A DNA stretch of 64,000 nucleotides, from positions 124,001 through 188,000 of the forward strand of contig NZ_WWCS01000011.1 of the NCBI RefSeq assembly GCF_009857535.1. Direction: 5' to 3'. Source of the DNA: Duganella margarita. GTDB taxonomy: Bacteria > Pseudomonadota > Gammaproteobacteria > Burkholderiales > Burkholderiaceae_D. Positions 33,641-41,964 of this stretch are shown here, piece by piece. Numbering within the stretch: position 1 is the stretch's first letter; each line of letters begins with the position of its first letter. Position numbers and translations under genes: made by a program. The notes beneath the pieces were generated by a model. The model had not been told where the DNA came from. It saw only the letters and a program-made list of their open reading frames with translations, and did not search any database.

Positions 33641-34446
33641 CTTTTTACGACTGGAGACCGGGGAAGCGGCCTGTCTTGATCAGAACGGCCAAACAACACT
33701 TCTGCACGGCCGTCGGGATTAACTGCCACTTCGAAATTCTCTGGCGTATCGTATTTAGGTAGCGCGACCGGCACAGTTCTTAGCTTGCCGTCAGACGACC
33801 AAATCTCGACGTTCAGCCTCAAGGAGGCATTCCAAGTTTCCGGTAAATAGAAACAGCAATTGAAGGCGCTTGCCATGTAACCGTGTATTGGATCGGTATC
33901 GGCCGCGTTCTGGCCATTGGTCGCGGAACTGACACCAAGTTGAATTGGTTTGCCTCCATGATTCAAGGCGCGTATCGATACCGGTCTCTCATCTTTCGGT
34001 GGCACGTAGGCATGAATACCGTTGATACCGCGCTCGCGTTTGGCCGCCAGCGGCCTGCGCTTCAGCGGAAAATTAGCCAGCCCCATAATGTCAGAGATAT
34101 AGCCAGTATCGGAGCGCCCTGCTGGCGACTCCGCGCCTTTCGGAACGTAGTACAGCTTGCCCTGGCCGTTCAAAGCCAGCACTCGTAGGCTTGATGCCGA
34201 CGTGCCTTCAGCTTCCGCCGCGCTAATGGAGCCGCGCTGGACCTCATCTCCACCTAAGTAAGAAAAAACGCCGTATCCATCCTCATATTTACGGATCTTC
34301 ATGACGTCGACTTCGGCACCGGTCTCTGGGTTCACCACCGAATAGATGCCGGAAAACACATCCGTGTCGGCAGCAAAGCCGGGGGCAGCCACAATCAGAA
34401 GGGCCGCTAAGCTACTTTGCAAGTATATTTTTTTAACCATGTTCAT
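33637..34446 (-). CDS. Exported DUF3304-like protein (long type), putative Tle1 immunity protein
   Basis: This 269-residue protein has a Sec signal peptide (LAALLIVAAPGFA). A first domain (DVFSGIYSVVNPETGAEVDV, YEDGYGVFSYLGGDEV) may form a small beta barrel. A second, DUF3304-like domain follows from about residue 150 (SIRALNHGGKPIQLGVSSAT, AFNCCFYLPETWNASLRLNV, FEVAVNPDGRAEVLFG). The paired cysteines are N-C-C. It is 57 bp downstream of Tle1 and coupled to the short DUF3304 gene. A broken near-identical copy of its first third is at 25267-25545. Confidence 0.78.
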   Translation of the reverse strand: MNMVKKIYLQSSLAALLIVAAPGFAADTDVFSGIYSVVNPETGAEVDVMKIRKYEDGYGVFSYLGGDEVQRGSISAAEAEGTSASSLRVLALNGQGKLYYVPKGAESPAGRSDTGYISDIMGLANFPLKRRPLAAKRERGINGIHAYVPPKDERPVSIRALNHGGKPIQLGVSSATNGQNAADTDPIHGYMASAFNCCFYLPETWNASLRLNVEIWSSDGKLRTVPVALPKYDTPENFEVAVNPDGRAEVLFGRSDQDRPLPRSPVVKR

Positions 34447-34503
34447 TTAGGCATTTTGCATCAAACTAATGCGATGACCAATTATCATCGTCTGCAAAAG
34501 CAG

Positions 34504-36585
34504 CTAAGCCGCTTGCTTTGCAACTTCACCTTGTTTGTGATTGCTAGAAATGAGGATATTATCAGCGCCACCATACACTTTTCTAAAGCGAAGATAACCA
34601 CCACGAAGCGTGAAAGTCAAAAATGTTTCCGCCTCCCGGCCAGTGGTCATCATTCTAGGGATCTCTCCCGTAGCTGCGTATTCCTCAGCCGCCTTTCGTT
34701 GCTCTGGTGATAACTTATCTAGCTGTTCAGGTGTATCTTGCGATTGGTTTCCATGACCACCACCTGAGCGTATTCTTGTACTTCGTATTATCGCACTCGT
34801 ACGCCGCGCTTCCCACTCGATGAGTTTTTTCCTGAAATCGCTCTCGTTATCGGGAAATTCGTCCTTCAATTTAAACCAGGCATGGGAGTCATGAACATAG
34901 TTATCGAAAAAATCGAGTACGGCAGGCGGTAATGGTTCACTCGTATCCCACCAAGTAGCAATTTCCTCCCATTCATTTTCATAGCGATTTCCGAAACCAG
35001 GTTTCTGCGAATGTGGCACGAAACCTTTAGGCTTTTTACCTAACCACTCTTCAAAATCACCGATTTCTTTTTCGAATTCGATATTTGCGCTGGCTAGATC
35101 ATTTTTATCGAAATTTGTAGCGCGCAGAAAACTAGCAGTTTTCTCTAGCGGCGTTGGCCCTGTGCTGCGTCTCGCCTTATGCCATAAGATTTGCTTCTTC
35201 CCCTGTTCACGCATAATAGCCGTCAACTGGCCTTCTTTGAATTCACAGGTCTCCAAATACGCATTAAGAGAGTTAATGGTAGCTGAGGTAACCTTAAATT
35301 TCTTCTTAACCCGATCACTAGCTAGGTCCAATTTGAATGGTACTCCAGCAAGACGAGCCTCACGATACATGTATAAGAGAGGAATACGCGCAAGCATATC
35401 GGAACCCAATTCATCTTCACCACGTCCCTGTTCTCGCGGACAATAGCCAGAACCCAAGTCCGAATGCACCCCAGGAAAAACAACTTCTTGTGAATTCGCT
35501 GGTGTTACGTGAGCTACAGAAATCGAATCAAGAGGAAAACTTCGGCGCACCTCATGAGCTGACACCAAGTGCAAGCATCGAATTCCATAATGTACTCGCA
35601 GGCTATCCTCAGCATCTGCCCACGCACCGTGACCATCAAAATTTCTTAGTAGGGCACTGTCCCCTAAGGTATTTGCAATGCCCACGGAGGCAACGGTATC
35701 GAACAATCCTAGAAAATCAAACTCGACTGGGAAACCACCTAAGCTATAAGGAGAACCACACTTGGAAAGAGATGAATCTAAAGAGCAGAGTGACATAAAC
35801 CAATTTACGAAGGCACGTGCCTGCGCCGCACCCCGCGAAAAACCAAAAGCCGATACATATATCTTCTGCACTTGGCCGGGATTAGTCTTTACTGGTTTAG
35901 TCGCGCCAGGAACTGGCCAGTGAATTTTCACGTTTTGATGCAATTTCAGCAAGAGATCCTCAAATACTTTTCTCGTATTTTTATTTCTGTCGTCATTTTC
36001 CGGATCCGAGACAATACGGCGTTCATCCATTTTCCATCGCTGCCAACTCGATAACTCTATGCTGTCCATAGTTGACTTAATTTTCGACGTTTCAATTAAA
36101 AAAGTATCACCATAAAAAAAGCGCTGAACATTGTTTAATGCTTGAATTAAAGCCCATTTGATACGATCTTCACCTAGCGCGCCAAATGCAGCGCCTCTAT
36201 CTTTATCTTTTCCTTCCCCACTATCTCCAATCTGTGTAAAAGGAGACGCTACACCCGGAACATAGACTCGGAAGAAATTTTTATAATTCTGCTTGTTCAC
36301 TTCCCAATCCATCGCAGGCGGCAACACTCCTGGGACACTTTGCCCTGGATAACAATCATAAAGCCGTGCCACGTTGGATTGATTTTTAGCAGCCAAACCT
36401 TGCATATAGTTATTCTTGGTTCCATCAAAGAAAAACCCAAAGAAAAGATTAGTAGCACAGTCTTTCAACTTCTCACGTCGCTCATACTGATCAATTGCAT
36501 CCATCTCACCAGGTGAGAAGAAAACAGTACCTTTTTCAGCATCAACGAAGTTTTCAGGTATTGCGGGGCAAAGAGTGGCACTCAC
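34504..36585 (-). CDS. Tle1-type lipase (DUF2235 alpha/beta hydrolase), T6SS effector
   Basis: This 693-residue protein lacks a signal peptide. The DUF2235 hydrolase core shows LFFGFFFDGTKNN near the N-terminus, the nucleophile elbow G248-F-S250-R-G252-A-A, an acid in FDFLGLFDTVASVG (D296), and the catalytic histidine in PGVHSDLGSGYCP (H374). This is the Tle1 triad, used to release fatty acids from membrane phospholipids of a target cell. The C-terminal 250 residues (GFVPHSQKPGFGNRY, RIRSGGGHGNQSQD) are less conserved. It lies downstream of vgrG, a DUF4123 chaperone and one DUF3304 gene, and upstream of two more: the textbook Tle1 module, with immunity genes on both sides. Confidence 0.93.
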   Translation of the reverse strand: MSATLCPAIPENFVDAEKGTVFFSPGEMDAIDQYERREKLKDCATNLFFGFFFDGTKNNYMQGLAAKNQSNVARLYDCYPGQSVPGVLPPAMDWEVNKQNYKNFFRVYVPGVASPFTQIGDSGEGKDKDRGAAFGALGEDRIKWALIQALNNVQRFFYGDTFLIETSKIKSTMDSIELSSWQRWKMDERRIVSDPENDDRNKNTRKVFEDLLLKLHQNVKIHWPVPGATKPVKTNPGQVQKIYVSAFGFSRGAAQARAFVNWFMSLCSLDSSLSKCGSPYSLGGFPVEFDFLGLFDTVASVGIANTLGDSALLRNFDGHGAWADAEDSLRVHYGIRCLHLVSAHEVRRSFPLDSISVAHVTPANSQEVVFPGVHSDLGSGYCPREQGRGEDELGSDMLARIPLLYMYREARLAGVPFKLDLASDRVKKKFKVTSATINSLNAYLETCEFKEGQLTAIMREQGKKQILWHKARRSTGPTPLEKTASFLRATNFDKNDLASANIEFEKEIGDFEEWLGKKPKGFVPHSQKPGFGNRYENEWEEIATWWDTSEPLPPAVLDFFDNYVHDSHAWFKLKDEFPDNESDFRKKLIEWEARRTSAIIRSTRIRSGGGHGNQSQDTPEQLDKLSPEQRKAAEEYAATGEIPRMMTTGREAETFLTFTLRGGYLRFRKVYGGADNILISSNHKQGEVAKQAA

Positions 36586-37334
36586 GGTTTTTGCTCCTGG
36601 AGTTTCGCGATATCTTCTTCATTTCTACGTTTCATTGCTCGAAATTTTTGCTTTACTCGTTCTATAAAATTGTTATCCGCAGGGCTAGAATATAACTTTA
36701 AATCGTCTGGATGATATTTTGAATCTAAGTTCCATGATTCTTGAGCCAATGCTGCGGGGGAAGTTTCAAGTTGGTCTAAAGCATTTTGAGCCATATGTAT
36801 TCTGGCTTGAGCCTCCTTAATGTATAGCGACCAGCGATATCGTCGATATTCTATCGATGCAACCGGCCAACCTTTCACTTGCCCTGGCCATTTTGGATGA
36901 TTCGGTTGATAGTCACTCGATATAATATCTATGGAGCCATCAGCTGCACGCACTACCCATAACTCGCCAGGTTTGCCATCGATATATGGAGGGACTTCAA
37001 TGACTCTAGTGGACGAGCCTGCAGACTTCTTATCCATGCGAGATTCAAATTCCTGATTTACTTTGATCCTGATGCCACTTCGCCACACGACAGGTAGTTC
37101 ATAACAGCACATGATCCCGCCTGCCTCAAATGGACCAACCGTTTCTCCCCCTCCGGTGTTTTTACTATTTTCAGGGTCTTCTACTATGTATGTAAAATCT
37201 TCGGCGCTGTAATTTACTCCGTGGATGCTTACCGCTACTGTATCCTTGGCGCAGAATCCAGCAACCGGTAAAAAACCTAGGCTGAGAATTATTCCGAGCC
37301 TAACAACAATATAAATGCCTTTAGGAATAGACAT
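36582..37334 (-). CDS. Exported DUF3304 protein (long type), putative Tle1 immunity protein
   Basis: This 250-residue protein has a signal peptide ending A-G-F-C-A, a DUF3304-like domain (SIHGVNYSAEDFTYIVEDPE, GGGETVGPFEAGGIMCCYEL, ELWVVRAADGSIDIISSDYQ, HPKWPGQVKGWPVASIEYRR) and a C-terminal charged helical region. The paired cysteines are M-C-C. It overlaps the Tle1 start by four bases (ATGA) and follows the DUF4123 gene by 9 bp. Immunity genes directly before the effector are unusual but known; making the protector first is a plausible reason for the order. Confidence 0.8.
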   Translation of the reverse strand: MSIPKGIYIVVRLGIILSLGFLPVAGFCAKDTVAVSIHGVNYSAEDFTYIVEDPENSKNTGGGETVGPFEAGGIMCCYELPVVWRSGIRIKVNQEFESRMDKKSAGSSTRVIEVPPYIDGKPGELWVVRAADGSIDIISSDYQPNHPKWPGQVKGWPVASIEYRRYRWSLYIKEAQARIHMAQNALDQLETSPAALAQESWNLDSKYHPDDLKLYSSPADNNFIERVKQKFRAMKRRNEEDIAKLQEQKP

Positions 37335-37343
37335 ACTTTCCTT

Positions 37344-38168
37344 TCAAATCAGTGCTTTATTTTCTTGCCAAGATAAGAACTCTTGGGCAAGAGCTTCGTC
37401 AGACAATGAGGACAGATTGTCGATACATGATACGCACCAGCGCAACAATGGACCTGATTCCAAGCCTTTGTTGGTCGAAATTCGCAGTGCTTGCGAAATT
37501 GCGTCATACAACCGAGATGGCAGTTCGTTCGGCAAATGTTGGCGACGTGATATGCGTTCAAGCATTTCATCAGTTTCACTCGCGCCAACAAGCATCGCAA
37601 ACTGCGAATCACTCAACTCAGGCCACGTCGATATGGCTGCGTTATCCGAAGCTTCAATCGGCAAATTGAGCCATTGCCCCTGTCGATCTATGTAGCTCCA
37701 CTTTAACGCCGGACCAGTAATCTGGCTCTTTTGATCGCCATTAAGCGCAGAAAATATATCAGGTAGGCGCCGCGTGTCGGCAAATCGAAAGTTAAAGCGC
37801 TGTTGGTCTGAGTAGACAATACACCAAGGCGCCATACGACTAGTCAACTCGTCTAGTGTTTCCGTCGTCTCTATAACGCTGACCATTGGATGGCCACTAC
37901 ACTGCTGCAATATTTCGAAAGATGAATGTTGGGTGGCGTCATATTGAAGCAGAAATGGAGATACATCCTTCACTGCTTCGGAGCATGAAGGCAAGGTCTC
38001 GAAAAGCAGAGCGTAATTTTCTACTTTGGTTTCCTTAATCACTTGCCTATAGAAACCTGGCTTAAATGCACCATCAATTAGAAAATAAAGCTTGGCATCG
38101 CCAGTTCCCGCACTTGCCAGCTGACGCAGCTCATCCAGCCACTCACTATCGTATGGATCATTTAACAT
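37344..38168 (-). CDS. DUF4123 T6SS effector chaperone / adaptor (Tap/TEC type)
   Basis: DUF4123 proteins load an effector on its cognate VgrG. The ATG at 38168 lies just past the vgrG TAA (separated by one base), giving 274 residues; the upstream open reading that overlaps vgrG is discarded. The N-terminal domain shows KLYFLIDGAFKPGFYRQVIK and NYALLFETLPSCSEAVKDVS, then PFLLQYDATQHSSFEILQQC and GHPMVSVIETTETLDELTSR, followed by YSDQQRFNFRFADTRRLPDI, all typical of DUF4123. Position between vgrG and the Tle1 module makes Tle1 the expected cargo. It is AT-rich relative to vgrG. Confidence 0.9.
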   Translation of the reverse strand: MLNDPYDSEWLDELRQLASAGTGDAKLYFLIDGAFKPGFYRQVIKETKVENYALLFETLPSCSEAVKDVSPFLLQYDATQHSSFEILQQCSGHPMVSVIETTETLDELTSRMAPWCIVYSDQQRFNFRFADTRRLPDIFSALNGDQKSQITGPALKWSYIDRQGQWLNLPIEASDNAAISTWPELSDSQFAMLVGASETDEMLERISRRQHLPNELPSRLYDAISQALRISTNKGLESGPLLRWCVSCIDNLSSLSDEALAQEFLSWQENKALI

Positions 38169-38169
38169 T

Positions 38170-41031
38170 TTATTCAACTGCAGTAAAAGAGGAACCAGAA
38201 GCGAGCGCCTTCTTAAGGCATTCGACACAGATAGTATGCGGTAACGCAGGAATTGGATACGGCACTTTTTCGGGACCAGAAAATACCTTTTTACCCGCAT
38301 GGACAGTCAGTTTGCCCGGACATTGCACCGTAATATTACCGCCCTCAATCGTGATGTTCGCGCCGCCCGCAGTGGACAGGCTGATGCGCTTGGCGGCGGC
38401 CCAGTCCACCTCGGCATTCGCGCTGACGATGTTGATGTCGTCGCGCGCCTGCACCTTCAATTCGTCGGCCTGCGCCTGAATGTCGATGGCGTCTTTGGCG
38501 GTGATCAACTGCATGCCCAAGCCGCCCTCGCCGGGCTTGACCGCGCCGCCCAGCACGCCAATGGCCTGGCCGCTATGCGCGCGCAGTTGGCCGCCGGTGA
38601 TGAACTGGCTGTCCTGGCCGCTCATCAGCGAGATGGTCTCGCCGTTGGCCAGCTGCATCGCTGCGCCGGCGGTGACGCCAATCCCGCTCTTGCCGCTGAC
38701 GGCGATGATCGGCGAGCTGACATGCGGTATTTGCTTGTCGCCCGGTTCGGTTTTCTTCTCGCCGGCGTCGGCGCGCGCGGCGTCGAGGCTGCCATTGCCG
38801 ACCATGCCGGAGACCGCCGTCAGCATCGCCTGCAACGGCGCGACCTTGTCGTCCAGCACGCTGGCGTTGGCTTTGGCCGCGCCGAGATGGCCGGCCAGCG
38901 TCACGGTCTCATGCGTTTTGGCCGCGTCGTTAAACGTTTCGCCCAGCTTGACGGCCTGTTTGAGCAGTGCGATGCCGGACGCGTTGTCGCCGACCGGGTC
39001 GCGCGCCATGGCGCTGTGATTCAGTTTGTAGCTGGTGATCAGCAGACCCGCGGCGCCGCGCACTGCGCCGTAAGCGTCGGTACGCAGTTCGACGCCCTGC
39101 CCGCGCAGGCTGCCGCGATAGTTGTCGGCGCTGTGGATCAGGTGGCCCAGGCTCAGTTCGCTGGCGGCGTGGGTGGAACGCAACTGCACGCGGCCTTGCG
39201 CGTCGGTGTCGTCGAACAGCAACTGGTTGTAGCCGCTGCCGCCAAATTCCTTGCTGCGCACGCCCCACTGCGCGGCGGCGTTGCGGTGGCCGGCGCTGTC
39301 GCTGGACGCGCCGTGCCACAGCGGGCTGTTGCCGCCGGCGACGTTGCCCTGTGCCGAGACCGCGTGGTCTGCGGCCGGCTGGAAGCGCGAGGCCATGTCG
39401 TCGGCGCTGCCGCCACCGCCCGGCGTCGGCGTTACGCCGCCCTCGCCCTGGCCGTTGTACAGCGCGCCGATGATGATCGGCCGGTCGATGTCGTTCTCGA
39501 TGAACTGCACCAGCACTTCCTGGCCGATGCGCGGCAGGAACTGGCTGCCCATGCCGCCGCCGGCCGAACGCTGCGCGACACGCATCCAGCAGGTGGCGTC
39601 GCCGTTGTCCTGCCAGTGGTAGCGGATGCGCACGCGGCCCAGCTTGTCGCAATACAGTTCGTCCGCGCCGGATGCTTGCGCCAGGCCATCGGCGCCGATG
39701 ACGATAGCGCTCTGGGCGCCGCGCGCGGTGGGTTTAGGATGGCTGCGGCCATCGCTGCCTGGCAGTTGCGGACGCCAGATGACGTCCGCTGCCACCGCCT
39801 CAAAGCTGTTGGCGTAGCCGCTCTGGCGCGCTTGCGCAATGGTCAGGGCGAAGTCGTCCGAGGCATCAGCGGCCACTTCTTGCAGCAACTCGGGAATCGG
39901 ACCAAACAGCTCGGCCAGCGCCTGCTGGGCTGGCGACGGGAGGTTGTTGACGCCGACGCTGCGCACGCGCAGCAGCACGTAGGTCGGCGCGCTGTCCGCG
40001 CTCAGCGGGCCTTGCGTCAGCGTGAAACGGGTGCCGGCCGCCATAGTGCGTACGGTCGAGCGGCCACGCCATTGCTGAGCGATAGCTTCCCGCCCCTGCA
40101 TCTGGATATCAGCATAGCGCTGCGCCTGCGCGGCGTTGGCATAGGCGTACTGTCCCGGTACATCGTAACTTTCCAGTGGCGGCAGCTTGCCGACCGACAG
40201 CCGCGATGGCGTGCTGGCGTTGACGGCCTGCTTGGCCTTGTAGTCATAGCTGAGCAAGGTGGTCAGCGACGCCGTCACGCTGCGGCGCGCCTGCATTGCC
40301 TGAATGGTGTCGGACGCCTCGCCGACGCGCACGCCGTGGAAGCGGATGCCGCCGCCAGCTTTGCTGCTAGCGTCTTCCGGCGTGGCGCTGAGCTGGCTGC
40401 TGTCGGCAAACAGCACCACGCCGAGGCCGTCTTCCAGTTGTTCGTAGCGCCAGGCCAGGCCCTCTTCGGTCAGCAGGCGCTGCACGAAATCCAGGTCCGA
40501 TTCGCGGTATTGGCAGCAGTAGCTGCGCGCGACGGCATCGGCCATGAACGGTTCGGTCTCTTCGCTCCAGCGCCATTGCGACAGCGGCGCATATGCCTCG
40601 AACACCTCGTCGATGATCTCGATGACGGTGCGGTCCTGCCATACACGGCTGTTGCGCACCTGACTCAGGCGCCACAGCCACGGCGTGAGGCGCAGACGAT
40701 AGCGCGCCAGGCCACCTTCGCTGCCCAGCATCGCCGCTTGGGTAATCTCGCCGCGGAACTCGGTACGGCTGCCATCGGCCAGGCTAACGGCCAGGGCCGC
40801 CTTCTTGCCCAGCAACGGCGCCAGCTGAACCGACGCGCTGGTGGACAGCACGACGACGTCACGTGGTCCGACGCCCTGCACGCTGTCGTCCGAAGCAAAC
40901 GCTTCAACCAGCAGCCCGCTGGCGCCCATGTCGGCGCCGTCGTCCTCATTCAGCGTGAGTTCATACAGCCGGGTCGCGCTTGAAAACTGGGCCAGGGCGG
41001 CAACCACCGTTTCGATCAGAGCGATACTCAT
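38170..41031 (-). CDS. vgrG: VgrG (TssI) spike protein, full length, Tle1-associated
   Basis: This 953-residue protein has the gp27-like N-terminal half (about 1-400, with CCQYRESDLDFVQRLLTEEG), the gp5/OB region (about 410-520, with GRVRIRYHWQDNGDATCWMR and GMGSQFLPRIGQEVLVQFIE), a DUF2345-like beta-helix and a short tail with a C-x-x-C element (TICVECLKKALASG). That tail is typical of VgrGs served by DUF4123 chaperones. It caps the Hcp tube and delivers effectors into neighbours. It overlaps the upstream membrane-protein gene by four bases (ATGA), and the DUF4123 gene follows at once. From about residue 404 on it is nearly identical to the headless vgrG at 29915-31990. Confidence 0.96.
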   Translation of the reverse strand: MSIALIETVVAALAQFSSATRLYELTLNEDDGADMGASGLLVEAFASDDSVQGVGPRDVVVLSTSASVQLAPLLGKKAALAVSLADGSRTEFRGEITQAAMLGSEGGLARYRLRLTPWLWRLSQVRNSRVWQDRTVIEIIDEVFEAYAPLSQWRWSEETEPFMADAVARSYCCQYRESDLDFVQRLLTEEGLAWRYEQLEDGLGVVLFADSSQLSATPEDASSKAGGGIRFHGVRVGEASDTIQAMQARRSVTASLTTLLSYDYKAKQAVNASTPSRLSVGKLPPLESYDVPGQYAYANAAQAQRYADIQMQGREAIAQQWRGRSTVRTMAAGTRFTLTQGPLSADSAPTYVLLRVRSVGVNNLPSPAQQALAELFGPIPELLQEVAADASDDFALTIAQARQSGYANSFEAVAADVIWRPQLPGSDGRSHPKPTARGAQSAIVIGADGLAQASGADELYCDKLGRVRIRYHWQDNGDATCWMRVAQRSAGGGMGSQFLPRIGQEVLVQFIENDIDRPIIIGALYNGQGEGGVTPTPGGGGSADDMASRFQPAADHAVSAQGNVAGGNSPLWHGASSDSAGHRNAAAQWGVRSKEFGGSGYNQLLFDDTDAQGRVQLRSTHAASELSLGHLIHSADNYRGSLRGQGVELRTDAYGAVRGAAGLLITSYKLNHSAMARDPVGDNASGIALLKQAVKLGETFNDAAKTHETVTLAGHLGAAKANASVLDDKVAPLQAMLTAVSGMVGNGSLDAARADAGEKKTEPGDKQIPHVSSPIIAVSGKSGIGVTAGAAMQLANGETISLMSGQDSQFITGGQLRAHSGQAIGVLGGAVKPGEGGLGMQLITAKDAIDIQAQADELKVQARDDINIVSANAEVDWAAAKRISLSTAGGANITIEGGNITVQCPGKLTVHAGKKVFSGPEKVPYPIPALPHTICVECLKKALASGSSFTAVE
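38314..39823. repeat. 1.5-kb direct repeat, copy B (inside the intact vgrG)
   Basis: Partner of 30461-31970; same orientation, gap-free, offset 7,853 bp. The intervening DNA holds the Tle1 module and the IS481 gene. Confidence 0.85.
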
Positions 41032-41810
41032 GATTCAGCGGCAGTTTTCACTGCAACCGGCTGCTTGCACTCTGGCTCCTTGCTGGCGGTGGTCGCGCAC
41101 AGGTGCGCGCGGCATTGGCTGGCGCCGGCTTCGTTCAGGCGGCCGCATTGCTTGAGCTGATAGGCCGGCGTCGACGGTTCCTTGGACGGCCCTTTGGCGG
41201 TCTGAACATGCGTCATCAGCGCCGCCAACAGTGTGACGTCGCTATCCTGCGGCTTGGCCTTGGGCTTGGGAGGCTCGGCTTTCCTGGCCACCTGCACTTG
41301 CTTGCCGGCCGGTTTCTCGGCCTTTTTATGCTCGGGTTTGGCCGCGTTGGCGTGTGGTTTTTCAAGCGCGGCGGTCAGTTCCGCACGCGGCGCTTTCGGC
41401 GGAATATCGTTCAGCACCTCTTTCAGCGACCGGCTATCAGCCGGCGGGCTGACGGCTGCCGTCTCTTCGACGATGGTGGCAGCCGGAACCTCCGGTGCCG
41501 GTGCCGCAGCGGCGGCCGTAGGAGCAACAGGCGCAGGCGACGGCTTGACGGCCGGCGCGGCGGCCAGCATCAATTGCGGTTCCGGCTCGGCAGCCATCCA
41601 AACGGCCACGCCGGCGGCCAGCACCAGCACGCCCGCCCCTATGCCCGCCAGCAGCAAAGGCTTGCGCGCACGCCGCGCAGCCGGCGCAGCGGTAGCCGGC
41701 CGGCGATCCAACCCGTCGAAAACACTGGCGCGACCCGGTTCTGCCTGGGGCGCCTGGGACAATAGGCTGGGACGGCCACTCGACGGAGGGCGGTCATCTT
41801 CACGTTGCAA
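41028..41810 (-). CDS. Single-pass membrane protein with Ala/Pro/Lys-rich stalk and Cys-containing tail, T6SS-associated
   Basis: I do not recognise a named domain in this 260-residue protein. About 45 cytoplasmic residues (SLLSQAPQAEPGRASVFDGL) are followed by one membrane helix (LLLAGIGAGVLVLAAGVAVW, about 52-71). A low-complexity Ala/Pro/Lys stalk and a C-terminal domain with four cysteines (LKQCGRLNEAGASQCRAHLC, then P-E-C-K) complete it. The layout suggests a periplasmic small disulfide domain on a wall-spanning stalk. It is the first gene of the effector operon, overlaps vgrG by four bases and diverges from the structural operon at 41965. It might anchor or regulate the spike or the cell-wall interface. 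Confidence 0.7.
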   Translation of the reverse strand: MQREDDRPPSSGRPSLLSQAPQAEPGRASVFDGLDRRPATAAPAARRARKPLLLAGIGAGVLVLAAGVAVWMAAEPEPQLMLAAAPAVKPSPAPVAPTAAAAAPAPEVPAATIVEETAAVSPPADSRSLKEVLNDIPPKAPRAELTAALEKPHANAAKPEHKKAEKPAGKQVQVARKAEPPKPKAKPQDSDVTLLAALMTHVQTAKGPSKEPSTPAYQLKQCGRLNEAGASQCRAHLCATTASKEPECKQPVAVKTAAES

Positions 41811-41964
41811 AATCTGCTCCCTTGTTAATTTCGCACGACTTTACGACATTCAAGAAAAATGTGCCGCACGAATCGACAATTCAATCGTGCGCGTGCTTGT
41901 CAGATGCCTAATATATACTCAGAGCAATGCTTTTTAGACATTGGTAACGAGCTTCGAGGGCAAC
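41811..41964. promoter_or_regulatory. Divergent intergenic region between the effector operon and the tssM operon
   Basis: This 154-bp AT-richer region must hold promoters for both directions. A TATACT (41914-41919) on the plus strand could be a -10 box, but no -35 at proper spacing is convincing. No strong dyad was seen. Confidence 0.35.

Noticed and set aside
38299-40983. Open frame of about 890 codons on the plus strand, antisense to vgrG
   Set aside because: Same GC-bias effect; the shadow also appears opposite the headless vgrG simply because the DNA is repeated.
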